Origin: JBDIAR01 sp039812545
GTDB taxonomy: Bacteria; Actinomycetota; Actinomycetes; Actinomycetales; Dermatophilaceae
Reading direction: 5' to 3'
Assembly (NCBI GenBank): GCA_039812545.1
Contig: JBDIAR010000064.1
Coordinates: 1-17,360, forward strand
Length of the DNA: 17,360 nt
The number at the start of each line of letters is the position of its first letter. Within the stretch, counting starts at the first letter, position 1. The position numbers and the translations under genes are program-made. Shown here piece by piece: positions 7,547 to 15,225 of the stretch. The notes below the pieces were generated by a model. It was not told the DNA's origin. It made no database searches and saw only the letters and a list, made by a program, of their open reading frames with translations.

Positions 7547-9286
7547 GTGGCCCAGACGGCCGCGACCCGGTACGACTACGACGTCATCATCGTCGGGTCC
7601 GGATTCGGCGGCTCGGTCTCGGCGCTGCGGCTCACCGAGAAGGGCTACCGGGTCGCGGTCCTGGAGGCGGGTGCCCGGTTCGCCGACGAGGACCTGCCGG
7701 ACACCAGCTTCGACGTGCGCAACTACGTCTTCGCGCCGCAGGCCGGCTGTTACGGCATCCAGCGCATCGACGTCCTCAAGGACTGCCTGATCCTGTCCGG
7801 TGCCGGGGTCGGCGGCGGGTCGTTGGTGTATGCCAACACGTTGTACGAGCCGTTGGCGCCGTTCTACCAGGACCCCCAGTGGCGCGACATCGCCGACTGG
7901 AAGGCCGAGCTGGCGCCGTACTACGACCAGGCCCGACGGATGCTCGGCGTCGTCGTCAACCCCTGGCATACCCCCTCCGACGAGGTCATCAAACAGACCG
8001 CACAGGAGATGGGCGTCGGCGACACGTTCCGGTACACCCCGTGCGGGGTGCTCTTCCCGCGGGACGGGGAGGCGAAGGGGCAGCCGGTGGCGGACCCGTT
8101 CTTCGGCGGCGCGGGCCCGGACCGGCAGACCTGCATCGGATGCGGGGAGTGCATGACCGGGTGTCGGCACAACGCCAAGAACACTCTGGTCAAGAACTAC
8201 CTCTACCTGGCCGAACAGGCCGGCGCCCACGTCCTGCCGTTGACGACGGTGACCGTGGTGCGGCCCCGCGACGGCGGCGGCGGGTACGAGGTGCGCACCC
8301 GGGACACCAAGGCCAAGGTCGCCCGGGGGTCGGCGGGCCGGACGCGCACGCTGACCGCCGAACAGGTGATCTTCTCGGCCTCGGCGCTCGGCACCCAGAA
8401 ACTCTTGCACCGGATGAAGGCCGACGGACACCTGCCGCGGATCTCCGAACGGCTCGGGCACATGGTGCGCACGAACTCCGAGTCGATCCTCGGCGCGATC
8501 GGGCCGAAGGACCACGCCGAGGACTTCTCCGAGGGCGTGGCGATCACCTCCTCGTTCCACCCGGACGACCACACCCATATCGAGCCGTGCCGGTACGGTC
8601 ACGGGTCGAACTTCATGTCGCTGCTGCAGACCGTCCTGACCGACGACCCGGGCGACAAGCCGCGCTGGCGGGAGTGGTTGCGCCAGTTGTGGGGGCATCG
8701 CCGCGAGCTGACCAGTTTCTACGACCTGCGGCACTGGTCCGAACGCACCGTCATCGCCCTGGTCATGCAATCCCACGACAACTCGATCATCACCTACCTC
8801 AAACGCAACCCGGTCACCCGCGGCTGGTACCTCACCTCCCGCCAGGGTCACGGCGCGCCGAACCCGACGTGGATCCCGGTGGCGAACCAGGCCGTGCGGA
8901 TCATGTCTCGGCTGGTCGGCGGCATCCCCGGCGGCAATATCGGCGAGCAGTTCAACCGCCCGCTGACGGCGCACTTCATCGGCGGCTGCCCGATCGGGGC
9001 GGATGCCGGCTCCGGCGTCATCGACGGCTACCAGCGCGTCTTCGGGTATGCCGGTCTGCACGTCGTCGACGGTTCGGCCATCTCCGCGAACCTCGGGGTC
9101 AATCCGTCGCTGACGATCACCGCGCAGGCCGAACGCGCGATGGCGATGTGGCCCAACAAGGGCGAGGCCGATCCGCGGCCCGCGCTCGGCGAGGCATATC
9201 GGCCGGTGGCGCCGGTCGCCCCGCAACGACCGACCGTCCCGGACGCGGCGCCCGCGGCCCTACGACTATCGGAAGCCATGGGTTGA
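7547..9286 (+). CDS. choD: ChoD-like GMC-family FAD oxidoreductase with ferredoxin-type Cys motif
   Basis: This 579-residue protein carries an N-terminal FAD-binding Rossmann motif GSGFGG (17-22) with E40 as ribose ligand, SGAGVGGGS (84-92), and a C-terminal GMC block with LTAHFIGGC and GVNPSLTI that supplies the usual active-site His and Asn. The closest protein I recall is M. tuberculosis ChoD (Rv3409c), labelled cholesterol oxidase though its true substrate is debated; an alcohol-oxidising role on sterols or long-chain alcohols is reasonable. Cys196, 199, 202 and 206 form CxxCxxCxxxC, a [4Fe-4S]-type motif that ChoD also has and classical GMC oxidases lack. There is no signal peptide, so it is probably cytoplasmic or peripheral. 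The GTG start lies one base after the upstream stop, indicating translational coupling. Its alcohol-to-aldehyde product would suit the upstream aldehyde dehydrogenase. Confidence 0.9.
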   Translation: MAQTAATRYDYDVIIVGSGFGGSVSALRLTEKGYRVAVLEAGARFADEDLPDTSFDVRNYVFAPQAGCYGIQRIDVLKDCLILSGAGVGGGSLVYANTLYEPLAPFYQDPQWRDIADWKAELAPYYDQARRMLGVVVNPWHTPSDEVIKQTAQEMGVGDTFRYTPCGVLFPRDGEAKGQPVADPFFGGAGPDRQTCIGCGECMTGCRHNAKNTLVKNYLYLAEQAGAHVLPLTTVTVVRPRDGGGGYEVRTRDTKAKVARGSAGRTRTLTAEQVIFSASALGTQKLLHRMKADGHLPRISERLGHMVRTNSESILGAIGPKDHAEDFSEGVAITSSFHPDDHTHIEPCRYGHGSNFMSLLQTVLTDDPGDKPRWREWLRQLWGHRRELTSFYDLRHWSERTVIALVMQSHDNSIITYLKRNPVTRGWYLTSRQGHGAPNPTWIPVANQAVRIMSRLVGGIPGGNIGEQFNRPLTAHFIGGCPIGADAGSGVIDGYQRVFGYAGLHVVDGSAISANLGVNPSLTITAQAERAMAMWPNKGEADPRPALGEAYRPVAPVAPQRPTVPDAAPAALRLSEAMG

Positions 9287-9312
9287 CGCGATGACCAGGT
9301 GGGGGGCGATAC

Positions 9313-9331
9313 GGCCGGTGTGGGACCGGCC
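9313..9331 (+). terminator. Hairpin downstream of the choD-like gene
   Basis: Perfect 7-bp stem GGCCGGT (9313-9319) / ACCGGCC (9325-9331) with a 5-nt loop, 26 bases after the stop. No U tract, as is common for actinobacterial terminators. Confidence 0.5.
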
Positions 9332-9399
9332 CACCAGGCGGCAGGCGAGCGAGCCGACGTCGCCGGCCCGGGAATGTCCGCGGCACCGGCATACCGACG

Positions 9400-9405
9400 T
9401 AAGCT
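9400..9405 (+). promoter_or_regulatory. -10 element (TAAGCT) for the XRE-like gene, short or absent leader
   Basis: TAAGCT matches TAnnnT and ends nine bases before the ATG at 9415. No Shine-Dalgarno is visible between them, so the mRNA is probably leaderless or has a leader of a few bases. The -35 region is not recognisable. Confidence 0.45.
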
Positions 9406-9414
9406 CGTGGACAC

Positions 9415-10329
9415 ATGACTAAACAGCAACAGCAGCAGGATCACGTGCAGCGGGCGATCTTCTCGTCCGCCCTGACCCGTGCCTTGGAGCGGGCCGGGCT
9501 GGACGCCGCCCAGCTGCAGGGCAGGCTGCGCGCGACGGGCGAATCCGTCTCCGACGTCGCCCTCGAGCACTGGCTGAGCGGACGCGGATTGCCCCAGACG
9601 CCGGGCGAATTCCGGGCGCTGGCGATGATCGAACGGGTCCTGCAGACGGCCCCCGGGTTGCTGATCGGGGCCTCGGCCCCCCCGAAGCCGAAGCGGGCCG
9701 CGGCGGACGAGCCTCAACCACTACCGCTGGTCGACGAGCTGCTGCACGCCCAGAAGATCCGGCGCACGATGATCGAGATGAGCCTCGATCACGACGACGT
9801 GACGGCCTCCTGGATCCACCTGCGCCTCGAGCTGGACGCCGCCGGTCAAGAACGCCGGATGACGGTGTCCAACCGGCTGCGGGCGATCGTGCCGCAGGCA
9901 CACCGGTGGGTCGCGGCGCAGTTGCTGGATACGCCGATGGGCACCACGTCGGAGCCGTTCGCGACGGCGGGCTGCCAGATCGGCGAGGTCCGCCGGGACC
10001 CCGAGGTCGGGTTCGTGGTCGCCGAGATGCGCCTGCTCGAACCACTCGAACTCGGGGCCGAGGTCGAGGTCGTCTACGGTTTCGCGATCCCCTCCGGGCA
10101 GGGCCTGTCGTTCCACTACGACCAGGTGATCCCCGGCCACTGCGGGCAGGCGACGCTGGAGGTCCGGTTCAACGAGGCCAAGCTGCCGGCGTCGATCGAG
10201 GGGCTGACCGTGCTGGACGGTCGCGATTCGCCGATCCCGGTGCGGCGTCACCGCAACACCGCCACGGTGCAGGTGGCCGATTTCGGCCCGGGCGTGCTGG
10301 CGATGAACTGGGACTGGGGCGAGGACTGA
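9415..10329 (+). CDS. XRE-like HTH protein with uncharacterised C-terminal domain
   Basis: A 304-residue protein opening with a Gln-rich stretch (KQQQQQ at 3-8). Residues about 15-85 look like a divergent XRE/Cro-type helix-turn-helix: ALTRALERAGLD, then LEHWLSGRGLP, then ALAMIERVL, the usual helix spacing including a WxxGRxxP-like turn. A proline-rich linker (about 88-103) joins it to a predominantly beta C-terminal region (about 120-304) that I cannot assign to a named family; it holds FAIPSGQGLSFHYDQVIPG and ends MNWDWGED. There is no signal peptide or membrane segment. It stands alone between two hairpins, 128 bp after the choD-like gene. A role as a cytoplasmic ligand- or signal-responsive regulator is possible, but the sequence does not show what it senses or binds. 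Confidence 0.8.
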   Translation: MTKQQQQQDHVQRAIFSSALTRALERAGLDAAQLQGRLRATGESVSDVALEHWLSGRGLPQTPGEFRALAMIERVLQTAPGLLIGASAPPKPKRAAADEPQPLPLVDELLHAQKIRRTMIEMSLDHDDVTASWIHLRLELDAAGQERRMTVSNRLRAIVPQAHRWVAAQLLDTPMGTTSEPFATAGCQIGEVRRDPEVGFVVAEMRLLEPLELGAEVEVVYGFAIPSGQGLSFHYDQVIPGHCGQATLEVRFNEAKLPASIEGLTVLDGRDSPIPVRRHRNTATVQVADFGPGVLAMNWDWGED

Positions 10330-10358
10330 CCGACGGGGGCCCCGGTCGAACCGCGGGT

Positions 10359-10381
10359 CGGGCCGTGCCGCGACCGGCCCG
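10359..10381 (+). terminator. Terminator hairpin after the XRE-like gene
   Basis: A 7-bp stem, CGGGCCG (10359-10365) / CGGCCCG (10375-10381), with a 9-nt loop, followed by CCTTTC. It lies 29 bases after the stop codon and is the most intrinsic-terminator-like structure in this part. Confidence 0.55.
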
Positions 10382-10384
10382 CCT

Positions 10385-10401
10385 TTCACACAGGCTTCAC
10401 A
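10385..10401 (+). promoter_or_regulatory. Direct repeat TTCACA-N5-TTCACA, candidate OmpR/PhoP-type regulator site
   Basis: TTCACA occurs at 10385-10390 and again at 10396-10401, an exact 11-bp period. OmpR-family regulators bind such tandem sites; the M. tuberculosis PhoP box (TCACAGC-N4-TCACAGC) has the same period and a similar core. It is 111 bp upstream of the DUF2202 start, and the next genes encode an OmpR-type two-component pair. The match to that regulator is inferred. Confidence 0.45.
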
Positions 10402-10512
10402 TCCGGACACCTCGACGTTTCATGCCGGCGCGGTCTCCTCATCTGGACACAACCACACGACCGGACCACCCGATGGCAGGGACTGGCCCGGTCACCAGAT
10501 CAGGAGAACCCC

Positions 10513-11256
10513 ATGCGTATCACGTCTCGCCCGTTGTCCGTCGTCGTCGGAACGGTCGTCATCGCGGCAGCGGTCACCGTCTCGGCGTCGGCCTCCGCGT
10601 CCACAGACTCCGTCTCGTCGGGGGCCACGAAGCCCACCTCGTCGCCGTCGGCCACGACGGCCACTGCGGCCACTCCCGAACTCGCGCAGCTGCTGCAGTT
10701 CTCCCGTGAGGAAGAGCGGATGGCCCGGGACCTGTATGCCGCCCTCGCCGCCGTGCACGACGGTGCGACGCCGATGAGCAGGATCACGCTCAGCGAAGAC
10801 CGGCACTTCGATGCCGTGGGAACCCTGCTGACCACGTACCGGGTGGCCGATCCGTCGGCCGGCCGCGCCGCGGGCAGCTACGCGTTCCCGGAGCTGCAGG
10901 CGCTGTACGACGGCTGGCTCGCCAAGGGAAGCGCAAGCGTCAACGCGGCATACCAGGTCGGCGTCGAACTGGAGAAGCGCGACATCGCCGACCTTGAGAA
11001 GTCGCTCCTGGCCACCACCCAGGCAGACGTCAAGCGGGTGCTCGGCAATCTGCTCAACGGCTCACAGCAGCACCTGAGCGCGTACCAGAATGCCAGTTCG
11101 GGCACCACCACGGGCATGGGCCAGGGCCAGGGCCGTCGCGGCGGAACGGGCCAAAGCGGTCGTCCCGGGATGGGCCCGAGGTCCGGGCAGGCCGTGGGCG
11201 GGCAATCGGGGGCCGGTCGGGGCGCGATGGCGGGCAGGTGCCTGGCGAACAGCTGA
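10513..11256 (+). CDS. Secreted ferritin-like DUF2202 protein
   Basis: A 247-residue exported protein. Residues 1 to about 28 are a signal peptide with a hydrophobic core (9-22) and an SASASA cleavage region, followed by a Ser/Thr/Ala-rich linker to about 54. Residues about 56-193 are a DUF2202 ferritin-like four-helix domain: SREEERMARDLY (64-75), SEDRHFDAV (94-102), a third helix with VELEKRDI (151-158) and GSQQHLSAY (183-191). Acidic and His residues E67/E68, E95, H98, E152/E154 and H187 could ligate metal. The tail (about 198-242) is Gly/Gln/Arg-rich and looks disordered. Function in the family is unknown; metal or oxidative-stress roles are guesses. AGGAG lies six bases before the ATG. 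The two-component system starts 82 bp downstream in the same direction and may regulate or be co-transcribed with it. Confidence 0.88.
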   Translation: MRITSRPLSVVVGTVVIAAAVTVSASASASTDSVSSGATKPTSSPSATTATAATPELAQLLQFSREEERMARDLYAALAAVHDGATPMSRITLSEDRHFDAVGTLLTTYRVADPSAGRAAGSYAFPELQALYDGWLAKGSASVNAAYQVGVELEKRDIADLEKSLLATTQADVKRVLGNLLNGSQQHLSAYQNASSGTTTGMGQGQGRRGGTGQSGRPGMGPRSGQAVGGQSGAGRGAMAGRCLANS

Positions 11257-11286
11257 TCTTGCCAGCAGATGACGACCGGGGGTCCC

Positions 11287-11292
11287 TACGCT
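11287..11292 (+). promoter_or_regulatory. Possible -10 element (TACGCT) for the two-component operon
   Basis: TACGCT recurs here in the same form as upstream of the aldehyde dehydrogenase gene, 46 bases before the response regulator ATG. There is no clear -35 at the normal distance. Whether the operon has its own promoter or depends on the DUF2202 promoter cannot be decided. Confidence 0.35.
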
Positions 11293-11338
11293 GAGGCCAC
11301 GGCAACGGCCGATGGGCGACCTGGACGAAGGAGTGCGA

Positions 11339-12046
11339 ATGGCGCGTCGGGTACTCGTCGTGGACGACGAGCCGCAGATCCGCACCGTGCTGCGGGCCTA
11401 CCTCGACAGCGAGGGGTTCCAGGTCGTCGAGGCCGCCACCGGGGCGGACGCCCTACATCGGGTCAACGGCGCGGATCCACCGGATCTCGTGCTCCTCGAT
11501 GTGGGGCTGCCCGATCTGGACGGGCTGGAGGTGCTGGCGACCCTGCGGCGCACCTCCAGCGTGTACGTCATCCTCGTGACCGCCCGCGCCGAGGAGGTGG
11601 ATCGGATCGTCGGCCTCTCGGTCGGCGCCGACGATTACGTCACCAAACCGTTCAGCGCTCGCGAGGTCGTGGCCCGGGTCAAGGCGGTGTTGCGCCGACG
11701 GCGCGATGACGTCGACGAACCCGACGACCCGGTGCTCCGGTTCCCCGGTATGGCTCTGGACGAGCTTCGTCGCGAACTCACCGTGGACGACCGGCCGATC
11801 ACCCTCTCGACCCTGGAGTTCGATCTGCTGCGCGCGTTGGCGGCCTCCCCGGGCCGGGTGTTCTCGCGAACCCAGCTGCTCCAGGAGGTCTGGGGCTATG
11901 ACTTCTACGGCGACGAACGCGTGGTCGACGTGCACGTTCGCAGCATCCGCCGCGCGTTGGGCGACGACGCGGCCGCACCCCGGTTCGTGGGGACGGTTCG
12001 CGGCGTCGGCTACAAGTTCCTCGCCGAGCCGGGGGCGGACCGGTGA
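11339..12046 (+). CDS. OmpR/PhoB-family response regulator
   Basis: A 235-residue two-component response regulator. The receiver domain (about 1-120) has the acidic pair D9/D10, phosphoacceptor D54 in VLLDVGLPD, the conserved Thr in VTARA and Lys in YVTKPF. The C-terminal winged-helix DNA-binding domain (about 135-232) has TLEFDLLRAL, RVFSRTQLLQEVWG, VDVHVRSIRRAL and VRGVGYKF, all typical of OmpR/PhoB proteins. I place the start at ATG 11339 since AAGGAG (11328-11333) lies five bases upstream and the receiver begins directly; an in-frame ATG at 11312 is poorly placed. The kinase gene overlaps its stop by four bases (GTGA), so the two are translated together. Targets are unknown; the neighbouring DUF2202 gene with its TTCACA repeat is a natural candidate. 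Confidence 0.95.
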   Translation: MARRVLVVDDEPQIRTVLRAYLDSEGFQVVEAATGADALHRVNGADPPDLVLLDVGLPDLDGLEVLATLRRTSSVYVILVTARAEEVDRIVGLSVGADDYVTKPFSAREVVARVKAVLRRRRDDVDEPDDPVLRFPGMALDELRRELTVDDRPITLSTLEFDLLRALAASPGRVFSRTQLLQEVWGYDFYGDERVVDVHVRSIRRALGDDAAAPRFVGTVRGVGYKFLAEPGADR

Positions 12047-13158
12047 ACCGGCTCGTCACCCGCTTGATCCTCAGCCACCTGTTGGTCGCGGTGGTCGCGA
12101 CGACCACCACGTTCTTCCTGGTGCGTGCGATGGCCCCGCAACTCTTCGACGAACAGCTGCGCGCAGGGCCGGCCGGTGGCCCGGGCGGGATCGGTCGTGG
12201 GACGGGACGCACGCTGCGCGAGGAGTTCGCCGATGCGGTGGACTCCTCGCTCGGCGTCGGCGTCCTCGTCGCCGTCCTGGCGGCCACGCTGTTCGGTGCC
12301 GTTGCGGCATACCGGCTCACCCGACCCCTGGCCGGGCTGGCGGCGGCGACGAGGGAGTTGGCGCAGGGCCGGTATGCCGTGAGCGTCCCGACCCCGGGTA
12401 CGCGCGAACTGGATGCCCTCGCCGCGGACGTGCGGGTGCTCGCCGGTGCCCTGGCCGAGACGGAGGCCCGCCGCACTCGACTGTTGGGGGATGTCGCCCA
12501 CGAGATGCGGACCCCGTTGACCGTGATCGACGGCTATGTCGAGGGCATGGTCGACGGGCTATTGCCCACGGACGCCGAATCGATGGCTCGGGTGGCTGCG
12601 GAGACCCGACGACTGCGTCGGCTCGCCGACGATCTGTCGGCATTGTCCCGCGCGCAGGAGGGCCGGCTCGGTTTGGTATGCCGCCACGTCGCCCTCGACG
12701 AGGTCGTTGTTCCGGCGGCCGAGCGGCTGCGGCCGCAGGCGCAGGATGCGGGGGTGACGATGTCCATCACGGTCGACTCCCCGCAGCTCGTCGTCGATGT
12801 CGACCCCGAGCGGATCGCCCAGGTGGTGACCAATCTCCTCGGGAACGCGTTGCGCGCGACCCCGCCCGGTGGCCACGTGAGGGTGGAGGTGGATTCGCCC
12901 AGAGCGGGGCTGGCGCGGGTTCGGGTGAGCGACACCGGCGAGGGCCTGGCCGCGGTGGAGCTCGAGCGCATCTTCGAGCGCTTCTATCGGGTTCCGGGGC
13001 GAGCCCGGGGCGGCGGTACGGACAGCGGCTCCGGCATCGGGTTGACCATCTCCCGCGAGATCGCCCATGCCCACGGCGGCACCCTGACCGCCGAGTCACC
13101 CGGCCCGGGCGCCGGGGCGACCTTCGCCCTCACGCTGCCCACCGTTCCCGCGCGGTGA
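12043..13158 (+). CDS. Membrane sensor histidine kinase
   Basis: A 371-residue HisKA-type sensor kinase partnered with the preceding regulator. Two membrane segments (about 8-28 and 70-90) bracket a short extracytoplasmic loop of roughly 40 residues that is Gly/Arg-rich, so there is no sizeable sensor domain and the signal may be sensed in or near the membrane. A HAMP domain (about 90-143) follows with RLTRPLAGL. The phosphoacceptor is H153 in DVAHEMRTPLT. The ATPase domain has the N box NLLGNALRATPPGG, the G1 box VSDTGEGL, F box IFERFYR and G2 box GSGIGLTI. It is translated from GTG 12043, overlapping the regulator stop by four bases. The signal is unknown. Confidence 0.95.
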   Translation: MNRLVTRLILSHLLVAVVATTTTFFLVRAMAPQLFDEQLRAGPAGGPGGIGRGTGRTLREEFADAVDSSLGVGVLVAVLAATLFGAVAAYRLTRPLAGLAAATRELAQGRYAVSVPTPGTRELDALAADVRVLAGALAETEARRTRLLGDVAHEMRTPLTVIDGYVEGMVDGLLPTDAESMARVAAETRRLRRLADDLSALSRAQEGRLGLVCRHVALDEVVVPAAERLRPQAQDAGVTMSITVDSPQLVVDVDPERIAQVVTNLLGNALRATPPGGHVRVEVDSPRAGLARVRVSDTGEGLAAVELERIFERFYRVPGRARGGGTDSGSGIGLTISREIAHAHGGTLTAESPGPGAGATFALTLPTVPAR

Positions 13159-13177
13159 GCTCACCCACGCCGTGAGC
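13159..13177 (+). terminator. Weak hairpin after the histidine kinase gene
   Basis: GCTCAC (13159-13164) pairs with GTGAGC (13172-13177) across a 7-nt loop directly after the stop codon. It overlaps a 12-bp palindrome, GGTGAGCTCACC (13154-13165). No U tract; modest stability. Confidence 0.35.
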
Positions 13178-13194
13178 GACCCACCTGACTCGGC

Positions 13195-13210
13195 ATACCC
13201 CCCCGGGTAT
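13195..13210. promoter_or_regulatory. CsoR/CstR-type operator upstream of the thioredoxin-rhodanese gene
   Basis: ATACCCCCCCGGGTAT is an inverted repeat with 6-bp arms (ATACCC/GGGTAT) and a 4-bp GC centre. Operators of CsoR, CstR and related repressors have this GC-tract form flanked by AT/TA ends. Extended to 13191 it matches the site at 15472-15491 in 17 of 20 positions. It lies 90 bp before the start codon. A CTGACT (13185-13190) and a TATTTG (13208-13213) flank it at 17 bp, or TACGAT (13215-13220) may be the -10, so a bound repressor would cover the promoter. Confidence 0.7.
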
Positions 13211-13300
13211 TTGTTACGATGCTGGCCGGCGATCTGAACGCCCTCCCACAGCCACCTGACCACAGCACCGACCGCAGCCCGCGCCGAACAAGGAGCCCCG

Positions 13301-13996
<696 letters not shown>

Positions 13997-14001
13997 TCGT
14001 T

Positions 14002-14025
14002 CCGTCGTGCGTCAGCGCACGACGG
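14002..14025. terminator. Bidirectional terminator hairpin between convergent rhodanese genes
   Basis: A perfect 10-bp stem, CCGTCGTGCG (14002-14011) / CGCACGACGG (14016-14025), with a TCAG loop. It is the strongest hairpin in the window and serves both convergent genes. The minus-strand stop codon TGA lies within the loop, so the last codons of the lipoprotein gene are part of the stem. Confidence 0.7.
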
Positions 14026-14509
14026 GCCGCCCGGCGCCCTGCCACGCGGTGATCCCGCCGTCCAGATGGACGGCGGAGGTGAACCCCAGGTCTGCCATCG
14101 CCGCCAGAGCGGTGGCGGAGCGGTGCCCGCTGCGGCAGTAGACGGCATACGAGGCGTTCTTGTCCAACTGCCCCAGCCGGTCCCGGAAGTCCGCGCTGTT
14201 GACGTCGAGGTTCACGGCCTGCGCCAGGTGTCCGTCGGCGAACTCGGCCGGCGTGCGCACGTCGAGGACCACGGTCCCGGGCCGGGCGGCCGCGGCGGCG
14301 AAGGCGGCCGGATCGAGGGCGATCGCATCGCGCGGCGCGGCCTTCGCGGGTAGGGCTGCGCTCCCGGCGGGCGGTGCCGGGGACTGGGTCGAGCCGCTCG
14401 AACAGCCGGCCACCGACAACGCCAAGCCGGCGAGCGTCGCCGCGACGACTCGGCTCGCGAGCTGGGTGCGGTGGTCGCGGTAGTCGCGCTGGCCACGAAC
14501 TCTGGTCAT
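14012..14509 (-). CDS. Rhodanese-domain lipoprotein
   Basis: A 165-residue single-domain rhodanese exported as a lipoprotein. The N-terminus has a basic region (1-20), a hydrophobic segment (21-34) and a lipobox VAGC with lipidated Cys36, followed by a Ser/Pro/Ala linker to about 60. The rhodanese domain (about 62-165) has VLDVRTPAEFADGH, the catalytic Cys125 with loop CRSGHR (125-130), and HLDGGITAWQGAGRP. It would handle sulfane sulfur on the outer face of the membrane. Its ATG overlaps the PIG-L stop by four bases (ATGA), showing translational coupling, and it is the last gene of the three-gene operon that starts at 15402. Two rhodaneses, one cytoplasmic and one exported, thus converge here under matching operators. 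Confidence 0.92.
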   Translation of the reverse strand: MTRVRGQRDYRDHRTQLASRVVAATLAGLALSVAGCSSGSTQSPAPPAGSAALPAKAAPRDAIALDPAAFAAAAARPGTVVLDVRTPAEFADGHLAQAVNLDVNSADFRDRLGQLDKNASYAVYCRSGHRSATALAAMADLGFTSAVHLDGGITAWQGAGRPVVR

Positions 14510-15222
14510 GGGGTCTGGGTCTCCGATTCGTCGGGTGGCGGGGCGGCGAGGGGCGTTTCCCGGGGTGGACAGAGCCAGCGGAGGTACTCGCGATCGCCGA
14601 GCAGGTCGAGGCGTCGCCACAGGACACTGCCGGGGACGGCTTGACTGGCGTGGCAGGCGATCGCCCGGTATTGGCCGGCTCGGTCGACCTCGATGACGAG
14701 GTCGATGTCGGCCGGCGGGTGACCGATCAGCGGGATCCCGGTTTCGGCGGACAACTGATGCGTCAGGTGCAACGGCAGCGTCCAGGCCAGAACCGGCAGG
14801 TCGATCTCCGTTGCGGCGTGGATGGCGGCCGCCGTCGCCGCGGTGTGGTCCGGGTGCCCCGTGATCCCGGACGGGTCGAAGACGAGCAGGCCCTGCGCTC
14901 CGCAGCGCTCGGCAACCGCGGCCACGTCCTGGGCGAGAATCTGCGGGCCGATCCGCCCCAGTCGCCCGTCGGGGTGATCCCGCAGCTGGGTGGACCGCGC
15001 CCCGAGGGTGAGGGCGGCCTCGTGCAGTTCGTCGGCCCGGGTCTGCGCCAGATCCGCTGCCGCACCCAGAGTCGAGGCCTCCCCGCGGGTGAAGCACAGC
15101 ACGTCGACGACGGTGCCGGCTTTCACGAAGGCGTCGATCACGGCGCCCAAGCCGAACGACTCGTCGTCCGGATGGGCCACGACGACCAACGCCGCGGACC
15201 ACGCGGGCAGGCTTGCGGTCAT
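14506..15222 (-). CDS. PIG-L family (GlcNAc-PI de-N-acetylase type) deacetylase
   Basis: A 238-residue cytoplasmic protein with the PIG-L metal motif AHPDDE (16-21), where H17 and D20 are likely zinc ligands and D19 the base, and TGHPDHTAA with H126 as third ligand. The family includes MshB and Mca of mycothiol metabolism and BshB of bacillithiol synthesis, which remove acyl groups from amino-sugar or Cys-conjugate substrates. It is shorter than MshB/Mca (about 290-300), nearer the BshB size, and I would not call it either. Its ATG follows the microprotein stop by three bases, and its stop overlaps the lipoprotein rhodanese start, so all three are one unit. That setting, beside rhodaneses and a Cys-rich protein, hints at a thiol or thiol-conjugate substrate, which is inference. 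Confidence 0.9.
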   Translation of the reverse strand: MTASLPAWSAALVVVAHPDDESFGLGAVIDAFVKAGTVVDVLCFTRGEASTLGAAADLAQTRADELHEAALTLGARSTQLRDHPDGRLGRIGPQILAQDVAAVAERCGAQGLLVFDPSGITGHPDHTAATAAAIHAATEIDLPVLAWTLPLHLTHQLSAETGIPLIGHPPADIDLVIEVDRAGQYRAIACHASQAVPGSVLWRRLDLLGDREYLRWLCPPRETPLAAPPPDESETQTP

Positions 15223-15225
15223 CGG

